Assembly: GCA_021443285.1 (NCBI GenBank)
Contig: JABUUG010000077.1
Span: 1 to 6,154 of the forward strand
Direction: 5' to 3'
Source: Bacteroidaceae bacterium
Lineage (GTDB): Bacteria > Bacteroidota > Bacteroidia > Bacteroidales > Bacteroidaceae
Length of the DNA: 6,154 nucleotides
Below, piece by piece: positions 1 through 6,154 of the stretch (the stretch's first letter is position 1; every line of letters starts with the position of its first letter). The notes below the pieces were generated by a model. That model had not been told where the DNA came from and made no database searches. It saw nothing but the letters and a program-made list of their open reading frames with translations. A program made the position numbers and the translations under genes.

Positions 1-719
1 AGTTCATCCCAGCCATCAAGAAGCTCATCGCCGAGCTCAACGAGGTGCTCACCGACCCGGCCACTGGCGAGCCACGCGAGTTTGCGAATGCCGACGAGCA
101 GATAGCATTCGTGAAGGGTGCCATCGCAAAGGACAACCTCGCAGTGCTTGAGTCGCTCCCACAGGACGTTGCACGCCAGCTCTGCCTCGACCGCGACCCA
201 CACGGCAACGTACAGGTGTCGCTCATCGAGACCGAGACACTGCTCTCGCGCATGGTAGGCGAGAAGCTCGCCGCATGGAAGAAGGAAGGCAAGTATGCAG
301 GCAAGTTTGCCACACTCCACCACTTCTTCGGCTATGAGGGCCGCTGCGCAGCTCCTTCAAACTACGATGCCGACTACTGCTACTCTCTCGGCTACAACGC
401 ATCGCGCCTCATCGCCAACGGCAAGACCGGCTACATGTCAATCATCAAGAACACCACCGCTCCTGCCGCTGAATGGATTGCCGGCGGTGTGCCAATCACA
501 ATGATGATGAACATAGAGCGCCGCAACGGCAAGAACAAGCCTGTTATCCGCAAGGCCCTTGTAGAGCTCGACGGCGCACCGTTCAAGTACTTCGCAAGCC
601 ACCGCGACGTATGGGCAAAGAAGACCTGCTTCATCTATCCCGGACCAATCCAGTACTGGGGCCCGGCAGAGGTATGCGACCAGCCTACAAAGACTCTCCA
701 GCTTGAGCAGGCTAAATAA
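1..719 (+). CDS. pfp: Pyrophosphate--fructose-6-phosphate 1-phosphotransferase, C-terminal part (5' end outside window)
   Basis: This enzyme reversibly phosphorylates fructose-6-phosphate with pyrophosphate instead of ATP, in cytosolic glycolysis/gluconeogenesis. The reading frame is open from base 3, upstream of a GTG at 45, so the gene enters the window already in progress; 238 complete codons to TAA are visible, a little under half of the roughly 550-residue long-type enzyme. The family is recognised from the stretch containing FFGYEGRCAAPSNYDADY (about bases 330-380), where GYEGR matches the sugar-phosphate-binding region of long PPi-PFKs, followed by SLGYNASRLIANGKTGYMS and the C-terminal FIYPGPIQYWGP. 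The N-terminal pyrophosphate-binding motifs lie outside the window and cannot be checked. Isoleucine is encoded almost only by ATC (12 ATC, 2 ATA, 1 ATT), consistent with high expression. A strong terminator follows 38 bases after the stop. Family confidence is high; the symbol follows common usage. Confidence 0.95.
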   Translation, partial: FIPAIKKLIAELNEVLTDPATGEPREFANADEQIAFVKGAIAKDNLAVLESLPQDVARQLCLDRDPHGNVQVSLIETETLLSRMVGEKLAAWKKEGKYAGKFATLHHFFGYEGRCAAPSNYDADYCYSLGYNASRLIANGKTGYMSIIKNTTAPAAEWIAGGVPITMMMNIERRNGKNKPVIRKALVELDGAPFKYFASHRDVWAKKTCFIYPGPIQYWGPAEVCDQPTKTLQLEQAK

Positions 720-728
720 GCACTATCA

Positions 729-742
729 GGGAGGCGACTCCC
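729..742 (+). other. Small hairpin with GCGA tetraloop after pfp
   Basis: GGGAG (729-733) and CTCCC (738-742) form a perfect 5-bp stem closed by GCGA, a GNRA-type tetraloop that is unusually stable in RNA. It starts nine bases after the pfp stop and precedes the main terminator. It may protect or cap the pfp 3' end, or compete with the downstream C-rich and G-rich segments. The pairing is seen directly; any function is inferred. Confidence 0.5.
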
Positions 743-757
743 ATTTGCAACTACAAA

Positions 758-792
758 CCCTCCCCCATGCTGTTTGGGGGAGGGGATTTTTT
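758..792 (+). terminator. Rho-independent terminator of pfp
   Basis: CCCTCCCCCA (758-767) pairs perfectly with TGGGGGAGGG (775-784): a 10-bp, almost all G-C stem with a 7-base loop (768-774), followed by GA and a run of six T (787-792). This is the classic intrinsic terminator layout, and its position 38 bases after the pfp stop fits. It lies only 12 bases upstream of the next start codon, so that gene must be expressed by read-through, from a promoter overlapping this region, or from a regulated form of the structure. Confidence 0.85.
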
Positions 793-804
793 CCCCCAAC
801 TCCC

Positions 805-1650
805 ATGAAAAAGTTTTTATCACTGGCTCTTTTGGCATTACTGCTTGCTACAGCTGGCAGCGGTTATGCGCAGAATGCGGCGACGGATGAGTTTCGCGGT
901 GCAGAATCCGTGAAGGGTTATGTCATAACAAAGAACATCAAGGTGTCGCGTTCCAAGGGCGCAAAGGCCCGCTACGACATGAGCATCAAGGCGGGGAAGG
1001 CCTGCCTGACAGCGGACAACTCAACTTATGACTTCCGCAAGCCGGATATTTCGGAATATCTCATTCTCGGCAAAGACTATATCACCTACTATGAGCCCAG
1101 CCAGGACAGTGCGCCGAAGAGGTTTGCCAGAAGGTCGGTGTTCAACCAGTCTGCCAATAAGGTAACTTTTTACAAGAGCGCTCCAAGCTCATGGAGGGTA
1201 GGGGTTGCGGTGACACTTGTTCCGAGAATAAAGGAGTATATAGAGAATGTTATGGTGAAGCCGGTCGTTATAAAGGAGAAGAACGCTGTCTATTTAGAGG
1301 ACGGCAGGCAGAAGGACCGGAAGGTCTCGATGTATGGCAAGACTGTTTACGAGATATCGTTTTCCTATAAGGAGAACACAGAGAGATACTACATCTATGT
1401 ATATAACGGCGCAGAGCTGATGAAGAACAACTTTGACGAAAACGGGGAGTTCGCGAAGGATTTCGCCGGCGCAATGAAGGTGGACGATAAGGGCTACTGC
1501 TATGCGAAGAGTATGGAGGAAAACGCCACCTTCAAGCCATGCCATGAGCTGAGCTGTGTTGTAGGTGGAATCCCCAGCATAGATTTTGTCGGATGGATTA
1601 GCCCGACACAGATGGTCATTGACGACATGGTCTATGATGTAGTCAAGTGA
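805..1650 (+). CDS. Uncharacterised secreted protein
   Basis: I do not recognise this 281-residue protein. The frame is open from 703, but the ATG at 805 is preferred: it begins a textbook signal peptide (MKK, a hydrophobic core FLSLALLALLLATAG, then SGYA-Q with likely cleavage after Ala22), whereas the 703 start would overlap the pfp stop and run through the terminator. No lipobox cysteine is present, so the product is probably soluble in the periplasm or exported. The mature part is rich in Lys and Tyr with alternating beta-strand-like segments. It has four cysteines (C67, C232, C246, C251), so disulfides are possible. No transmembrane segment, LPXTG or type IX sorting tail is seen. No Shine-Dalgarno is visible, and the bases before the ATG are C-rich. 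GC looks lower than in the flanking genes. The GH25 gene follows 14 bases downstream, suggesting co-transcription and an envelope role, which is inference only. Confidence 0.85.
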   Translation: MKKFLSLALLALLLATAGSGYAQNAATDEFRGAESVKGYVITKNIKVSRSKGAKARYDMSIKAGKACLTADNSTYDFRKPDISEYLILGKDYITYYEPSQDSAPKRFARRSVFNQSANKVTFYKSAPSSWRVGVAVTLVPRIKEYIENVMVKPVVIKEKNAVYLEDGRQKDRKVSMYGKTVYEISFSYKENTERYYIYVYNGAELMKNNFDENGEFAKDFAGAMKVDDKGYCYAKSMEENATFKPCHELSCVVGGIPSIDFVGWISPTQMVIDDMVYDVVK

Positions 1651-1664
1651 TGTAATCCCCCACT

Positions 1665-2459
1665 ATGCCCAGACATAAGAAGAAAACGCCCAACGGATTC
1701 CCACACTCATGGGGAGGTGTCAAGGGAGGCCTTATTGCCGCCCTTGTCGTCGCGCTGTATGTATGGGTGTTCTATGCCTTCTTCGTAAGTCCGACGGGCT
1801 TCCGCTGGCGCGCCCTTTTCGGCGACCCGAAATATCCGGGCGGCTACGAGATACACGGCATAGACATAAGCTACTATCAGGAAGACATCAACTGGAGCAA
1901 GCTGCAGTTTGCGAGGATAGACAACTGCCCCCTGCGCTTCATACTGGTAAAGGCTACGGAGGGTTCGTCGCACATCGACCCAAAATTCAAGGAAAACTTT
2001 GATAACGCCAAGGAGTACGGCTTCAAGCGCGGAGCCTACCACTTCTGGTCGAACAGGTCGTCGGCAAAGAGCCAGGCGCTGTTCTTCCTCGACAACGTAC
2101 ACCTGACGAAAGGCGACCTGCCGCCCGTGCTCGATGTGGAGAACAAACCGAAGGACATGCCTCTGGAGGAGTTCCAGCGCAACCTGCTGGCATGGCTTCA
2201 CACGGTGGAGGACGCCTTCCACTGCAAACCAATAATATACACCTACTACAAGTTCAAGCAAGAAAACCTCAACACGCCCGTATTCGACAACTATCCGCTG
2301 TGGATAGCCCACTACTATGTCGATGAGATGAACTATCAGGGAGAGTGGAAGTTCTGGCAGCATACCGACACGGGCAAACTGCCCGGCATAAAGGGCTACG
2401 TCGATTTCAACGTGTATAACGGCAGCGCCTTCGACCTTGAGAGGCTATGCCTGGAATAA
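1665..2459 (+). CDS. Membrane-anchored GH25 family lysozyme (N-acetylmuramidase)
   Basis: GH25 enzymes cleave the beta-1,4 bond between N-acetylmuramic acid and N-acetylglucosamine in peptidoglycan. The 264-residue product starts with a basic segment (MPRHKKK), then one hydrophobic helix at about residues 20-41 with no cleavage site, so it is probably a type II protein with the catalytic domain in the periplasm. The GH25 domain spans about residues 61-262: GIDIS with D67; KATEG (96-100); RGAYHFW (122-128); the catalytic DxE in LDVEN (D157, E159); PLWIAHY (211-217); WQHTDTG (231-237); and a final VDFNVYNG (246-253). By family homology D67, D157 and E159 are the key acidic residues, and all are present. 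The position that is often His after GIDIS is Tyr70. It follows the secreted-protein gene by 14 bases, an operon-like spacing. Possible roles are cell-wall remodelling or attack on other bacteria; anchoring favours remodelling. The family call is firm, the role is not. Confidence 0.93.
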   Translation: MPRHKKKTPNGFPHSWGGVKGGLIAALVVALYVWVFYAFFVSPTGFRWRALFGDPKYPGGYEIHGIDISYYQEDINWSKLQFARIDNCPLRFILVKATEGSSHIDPKFKENFDNAKEYGFKRGAYHFWSNRSSAKSQALFFLDNVHLTKGDLPPVLDVENKPKDMPLEEFQRNLLAWLHTVEDAFHCKPIIYTYYKFKQENLNTPVFDNYPLWIAHYYVDEMNYQGEWKFWQHTDTGKLPGIKGYVDFNVYNGSAFDLERLCLE

Positions 2460-2485
2460 TGAAACAAAACTTTTCCACCTTAATT

Positions 2486-2502
2486 ATTAATTGACAATTA
2501 AT
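2486..2502. repeat. AT-rich 8-bp palindrome in the spacer before mfd
   Basis: ATTAATTG (2486-2493) and CAATTAAT (2495-2502) are perfect reverse complements around one central A. As RNA it could fold only as a weak 7-bp A-U stem with a 3-base loop, so a protein-binding site or plain AT-rich spacer is more likely than a terminator. It contains TTGACA (2491-2496), but no partner -10 element was found at the right distance. Confidence 0.5.
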
Positions 2503-2512
2503 GATTTATCTA

Positions 2513-2584
2513 ACCGCAGATTCAACCAAATTCTCGCAGATATATTCAGATTTCAATCTGCGAGAATTTGGTTGAATCTGCGGT
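2513..2584. repeat. Perfect 29-bp inverted repeat with 14-base loop
   Basis: Bases 2513-2541 and 2556-2584 are exact reverse complements, leaving a 14-base loop (2542-2555). Within each arm the heptamer CGCAGAT (or ATCTGCG) occurs twice, 20 bases apart: 2515-2521 and 2535-2541 on the left, 2556-2562 and 2576-2582 on the right. A further CAGAT lies in the loop at 2547. No T-run follows on either strand, so it is not a standard intrinsic terminator, though transcribed RNA would fold very stably and could block 3' exonucleases at the end of the lysozyme transcript. It resembles a dispersed extragenic palindrome; copy number cannot be judged from this window. It ends 33 bases before the mfd start. 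Confidence 0.9.
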
Positions 2585-2617
2585 AAAAATACTGTAAAAA
2601 GGTGTGAAACCTCAATA

Positions 2618-5600
2618 ATGAACAACCTCCTTACACTATACGCGCAGTCGCCGGCAGCAAGGCGTCTGCACAAGCTGATAACAGACAGCAATGCCCGCCG
2701 CGTAGCCGTGGATGGCATTGCCGTGCCGTCGGCGCTCGCCCTGCTATGGGCGTGCCGCCAGCAGTGCCCCACCACGCTCTTCATCATGGACGATGCAGAC
2801 GAGGCGGGGTATTTCTATCACGACCTCACGCAGATGCTCGGCAACAAGCGCGTGCTCTTCTTCCCGTCGTCATACAAACGAAAGGTGAGATACGGGCAGA
2901 AGGACGCCGCCAACGAGATACTGCGTACAGAGGTGATGGCAAAGCTGTCGAGCATAGACCCGGAGAACCATGCAGGGCAGGACTCGCAGTGCATCGTAGT
3001 GAGCTATGCCGAAGCCATATCGGAGCTGGTGGTGTCGAACGAGAAGCTGACGGAGAACACGATAGTGCTGCACACAGACGACACGGTGAAGGTGAGCGAA
3101 CTGTCGCAGTCGCTGCGCAAGCTGGGCTTCATGGAGGTGGACTATGTGTATGAGCCGGGGCAGTTCGCCATCCGCGGCAGCATCGTGGACATATTCTCCT
3201 ACAGCTCGGAGTTCCCCTTCCGCATAGACTTCTTCGGCGACGACATAGACTCTCTGCGCACCTTCGAGGTGGAGAGCCAGCTGTCGCGCGACCGCATCAC
3301 GCAGATAGAGATTGTGCCGGAAATGGACGAACAGGAGACGGAACGTGTCAGCATACTGAAATTCCTGCCCGCCGACGCCATCATCGCCACACGCTCCATA
3401 GCCTACACCCGCGACACCATAGCCCGCATATACCAGGAAGGTTTCGACGACAAGGCAATTGCGGAGAAGTATGAGACAGCAACGGAGATGGAGCAGGCGG
3501 ATCTGATGAAGGAGTTGTCTGCCAAGGTGGCTCTGCTCCCCCCCACCCTCTTCGAGGCGCAGGCGCAGAACTTCCGCATCTTCGAGATAGGCAGAGGCAT
3601 ATCCGAAACAGAAAGCATCCCGACCTCCCGGCAGTCCGGCAGTCCGACAGCCCGCAAAAACAAACCATCCCACACCATAACCTGCCGCCTGCGCCCGCAG
3701 CCGCTGTTCCACAAGAACTTCGACCTGCTCTTCGCCGACCTGAAAAGCTTCCTCGAAAACGGCTACAGGCTGTACATCCTCGCCGACAGCCCGAAACAGC
3801 AGGAGCGGTTGAAGGAGATTTTCGCGCCGCAAGACATCAGCTTCATCAGCGTGGACAAGACCATCCACGAGGGTTACATCGACAACGAGGCGAAGCTATG
3901 CCTCTTCACCGACCACCAGATATTCGACCGCTTCCACAAATACAGCCTGAAGTCGGACACCGCCCGGCGGGGCAAGGCAGCGCTGACGATGAAGGAGCTG
4001 CAGGAGATGGAGGTGGGCGACTACGTCATCCATGTGGACCTCGGCATCGGGAAATTCGCCGGACTGGTGCGCATACCTCAGGGCGACAGCTACAGGGAGG
4101 TGATACGCATAATCTACCAGAACAACGACAAGGTGGACGTAAGCATACACAGCCTCTACAAGATATCGAAATACAAGCGCGGCGACGCCGAACAGCCGCC
4201 ACGATTGAGCACCCTCGGCACAGGCGCATGGGACCGCCTGAAGGAGAAGGCGAAGAAACGCATAAAGGACATAGCGCGCGACCTTATAAGGCTCTACGCC
4301 GCACGCCGCCACAAGAAGGGCTTCGCCTTCAGCCCGGACAACTACCTGCAACACGCTCTCGAGGCATCGTTCATCTACGAGGACACCCCCGACCAGCTGA
4401 AAGCCACACAGGACGTGAAGGCGGACATGGAGAGCGACAAGCCCATGGACAGGCTCGTATGCGGAGATGTGGGCTTCGGAAAGACGGAGGTGGCAATGCG
4501 CGCAGCATTCAAGGCTGCCACCGACGGCAAGCAGACGGCAGTGATGGTGCCGACAACAGTGCTCGCCTATCAGCACTACCTCTCGTTCTCAAAGCGCATG
4601 AAGGACATGCCCGTGAAGGTGGATTACCTCTCAAGGGCGCGCTCGGCAAAGCAGACGAAGGAGATACTCAAAGAGCTGGAAGAGGGGAAGACAGACATCA
4701 TCATCGGCACGCACAAGCTAATCTCAAAGCAGGTGAAGTTCCACGACCTCGGACTGCTGATCATCGACGAGGAGCAGAAGTTCGGTGTATCGACAAAGGA
4801 AAGTCTGAAGAAGATGAAAGTGAACATAGACACCCTCACCATGTCGGCAACGCCCATACCGCGCACACTGCAGTTCTCGCTGATGGGCGCACGAGACATG
4901 AGCATCATACAGACGCCGCCACCTAACAGATACCCTGTGGCGACGGAGATACACACCTTCGACAAGGACGTGATAGTGGATGCCATAGAATACGAGATGT
5001 CGCGAAACGGACAGGTGTTCTTCGTGAGCAACCGCATAGGCAGCCTCGACGAGCTCAGGCTGCTCATAGAGAAATACATACCCGACTGCCGCGTGGCGAC
5101 CGGGCACGGGCAGATGAAGCCCGACGAGCTGGAGAAGATAATCCTCGGCTTCATAAACTACGACTACGACGTGCTCATCTCCACCACCATTCTGGAGAAC
5201 GGCATAGACGTGGGCAACGCCAACACGATAATCATTAACAACGCACACCACTTCGGACTGTCCGACCTGCACCAGATGCGCGGGCGTGTGGGCAGAAGCA
5301 ACAAGAAGGCATACTGCTACCTGCTCGCCCCGCCACTCGCCGCACTGCCGCCCGATGCGCGCCGCCGCCTGGAAGCCCTTGAGACGTTCTCCGACCTCGG
5401 CAGCGGCTTCAACATATCAATGCAGGACCTCGACATACGCGGCGCAGGTAACCTGCTCGGCGCAGAGCAGAGCGGTTTCATGGAAGACCTGGGCTACGAG
5501 ACGTACCATAAAATTCTGAACCAGGCTGTGGCGGAACTGAAAAACGAGGAGTTCAGCGACATATTCAACGAGGAGCTGAAGGCGAAAGGCACGCTGAAAG

Positions 5601-6100
5601 GCGAGTACTTTGTTGACGACTGCGCCATAGAAAGCGACTTCGAGATGTTCTTCCCCGAGATGTTCGTGCCTGGGTCGGCAGAGAGGATGCTGCTCTACCG
5701 CGAACTCGACAAACTGAAGACCGACCGCGAGCTGGACGACTACCGCAAACGCCTGAAAGACCGCTTCGGGGAACTGCCGCGAGAGGCGGAGGCGCTGCTG
5801 CTCGTAGTGCCGCTGCGCAGACTGGGCAAGCAGTTCGGATGCGAGAAGATCATACTGAAAGAACCGGACAACCGTAAAGGCAAGGACGGAAAGACGGGAA
5901 AGGACATGCGCATGCAGTTCGTCGCCAACGAGGACAGCCCCTTCTACCAGTCGGACGCCTTCGGCAAACTGCTCAACTACATGGTGAACAACCCCCGACG
6001 CTGCCATCTGCAAGACAAGCCCCGACGCGTGTTCATAGTCAACGGCATCAACAGCATGGACGAAGCCGTAAATCTGCTAAAACAAATCAACGAAAGCTGA
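2618..6100 (+). CDS. mfd: Transcription-repair coupling factor Mfd
   Basis: Mfd is a cytosolic DNA translocase that pushes stalled RNA polymerase off damaged template strands and recruits UvrA for nucleotide excision repair. The 1160-residue product is complete, close to the E. coli length of about 1150. In order: a UvrB-like module (about 1-330) with a degenerate P-loop, as expected, and EPGQFAIRGSIVDIF at 179-193; a CarD-like RNA-polymerase-interacting domain from V466 (VGDYVIHVDLGIGKF); helicase motif I GDVGFGKT (616-623, K622); motif II DEEQ (717-720); motif III SATPIPRT (743-750); motif VI QMRGRVGRS (886-894); the RecG-like translocation motif GSGF through RGAGNLLG (928-948); and the C-terminal TRCF domain from about 1008. 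The ATG at 2618 fits the family N terminus; only a weak purine tract (AAAAAGG) lies upstream. Oddities are a low-complexity insertion at about 329-356, Leu475 at a usually His position, a Lys/Gly-rich insertion at 1086-1096, and heavy ATA isoleucine use. Confidence 0.98.
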   Translation: MNNLLTLYAQSPAARRLHKLITDSNARRVAVDGIAVPSALALLWACRQQCPTTLFIMDDADEAGYFYHDLTQMLGNKRVLFFPSSYKRKVRYGQKDAANEILRTEVMAKLSSIDPENHAGQDSQCIVVSYAEAISELVVSNEKLTENTIVLHTDDTVKVSELSQSLRKLGFMEVDYVYEPGQFAIRGSIVDIFSYSSEFPFRIDFFGDDIDSLRTFEVESQLSRDRITQIEIVPEMDEQETERVSILKFLPADAIIATRSIAYTRDTIARIYQEGFDDKAIAEKYETATEMEQADLMKELSAKVALLPPTLFEAQAQNFRIFEIGRGISETESIPTSRQSGSPTARKNKPSHTITCRLRPQPLFHKNFDLLFADLKSFLENGYRLYILADSPKQQERLKEIFAPQDISFISVDKTIHEGYIDNEAKLCLFTDHQIFDRFHKYSLKSDTARRGKAALTMKELQEMEVGDYVIHVDLGIGKFAGLVRIPQGDSYREVIRIIYQNNDKVDVSIHSLYKISKYKRGDAEQPPRLSTLGTGAWDRLKEKAKKRIKDIARDLIRLYAARRHKKGFAFSPDNYLQHALEASFIYEDTPDQLKATQDVKADMESDKPMDRLVCGDVGFGKTEVAMRAAFKAATDGKQTAVMVPTTVLAYQHYLSFSKRMKDMPVKVDYLSRARSAKQTKEILKELEEGKTDIIIGTHKLISKQVKFHDLGLLIIDEEQKFGVSTKESLKKMKVNIDTLTMSATPIPRTLQFSLMGARDMSIIQTPPPNRYPVATEIHTFDKDVIVDAIEYEMSRNGQVFFVSNRIGSLDELRLLIEKYIPDCRVATGHGQMKPDELEKIILGFINYDYDVLISTTILENGIDVGNANTIIINNAHHFGLSDLHQMRGRVGRSNKKAYCYLLAPPLAALPPDARRRLEALETFSDLGSGFNISMQDLDIRGAGNLLGAEQSGFMEDLGYETYHKILNQAVAELKNEEFSDIFNEELKAKGTLKGEYFVDDCAIESDFEMFFPEMFVPGSAERMLLYRELDKLKTDRELDDYRKRLKDRFGELPREAEALLLVVPLRRLGKQFGCEKIILKEPDNRKGKDGKTGKDMRMQFVANEDSPFYQSDAFGKLLNYMVNNPRRCHLQDKPRRVFIVNGINSMDEAVNLLKQINES
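3629..3652 (+). repeat. Tandem octanucleotide inside mfd
   Basis: CGGCAGTC occurs twice head to tail (3629-3636, 3637-3644), followed by a degenerate third copy, CGACAGCC (3645-3652). The array encodes part of the low-complexity insertion RQSGSPTAR in Mfd. Because eight is not a multiple of three, gain or loss of one unit would shift the mfd frame. With only about 2.5 units, slippage is probably rare. Confidence 0.7.
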
Positions 6101-6138
6101 CCGCCACCAACAAGCAATGCGCAGCCAGCCACCGTGTT

Positions 6139-6154
6139 CGGCACTATTGTGCCG
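6139..6154 (+). terminator. Candidate mfd terminator hairpin, cut by window end
   Basis: CGGCAC (6139-6144) pairs exactly with GTGCCG (6149-6154) around a TATT loop, 38 bases after the mfd stop. The window ends at the last base of the stem, so neither a longer stem nor the T-run needed for an intrinsic terminator can be seen. Position and symmetry favour a terminator; a small intergenic hairpin of another kind remains possible. Confidence 0.5.

Noticed and set aside
744..776. Possible Bacteroidota promoter: TTTG at 744-747 and GCTGTTTG at 769-776
   Set aside because: The spacing is about right, but the -7 element has GC where TA is expected, and both parts are explained by the terminator hairpin.
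703..804. Upstream ATG at 703 as the start of the secreted-protein gene
   Set aside because: It overlaps the pfp end, would translate the terminator, and would bury the clear signal peptide beginning at 805 behind 34 unrelated residues.
1707..2363. A 218-codon - strand frame opposite the GH25 gene
   Set aside because: The + strand encodes an intact GH25 domain with all catalytic residues; the reverse reading is Val-rich with no recognisable features.
2600..2612. AGGT/ACCT mini-hairpin just before the mfd start
   Set aside because: A 4-bp stem is expected by chance; it is too weak to propose as a translational control element.
2870..3868. A 332-codon open frame on the - strand within mfd
   Set aside because: It lies antisense to conserved Mfd domains, has a repetitive Val/Leu/Glu/His composition typical of reverse-strand readings of GC-biased codons, and shows no motif or start context.
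3898..4926. A 342-codon + strand frame inside mfd
   Set aside because: It overlaps the RNA-polymerase-binding and helicase motifs of Mfd in another frame; its Arg/His/Gly-rich translation has no domain character.
6117..6154. ATG at 6117 as the start of a downstream gene
   Set aside because: Only 12 codons are visible, they run through the 6139-6154 hairpin, and nothing supports translation.

Overview
The window looks like a chromosomal segment of a Bacteroidota bacterium, most likely a Prevotella-like member of the Bacteroidales. The reasons are the long-type pyrophosphate-dependent phosphofructokinase, an Mfd with Bacteroidota-style motif wording, start codons without clear Shine-Dalgarno sequences, and moderate-to-high GC coding DNA with AT-rich spacers. 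This assignment is inferred from protein character; no search was run. All genes are on the + strand.

Layout. Bases 1-719 hold the 3' end of pfp (glycolysis). Its stop is followed by a small GCGA-loop hairpin and then a strong intrinsic terminator (758-792). Twelve bases after the T-run, an unrecognised secreted protein begins (805-1650). Fourteen bases after its stop comes a membrane-anchored GH25 lysozyme-type muramidase (1665-2459); these two genes probably form a small envelope-related operon. The 158-base spacer 2460-2617 is AT-rich and holds two inverted repeats, the larger a perfect 29-bp palindrome with a 14-base loop. The rest is a complete mfd gene (2618-6100), the transcription-repair coupling factor, followed by a hairpin cut by the window edge that is probably its terminator.

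The genes do not form one pathway: central carbon metabolism, an envelope/peptidoglycan pair and DNA repair are adjacent but separated by termination or palindromic signals. No mobile element, CRISPR array, tRNA, rRNA or defence system is visible, and I see no convincing undescribed multi-gene system. The points most worth a second look are the pre-mfd palindrome with helically phased half-sites, the alternating GGGAG/CTCCC segments leading to the start of the secreted-protein gene, that protein itself, and an in-frame insertion in Mfd containing a tandem octanucleotide.
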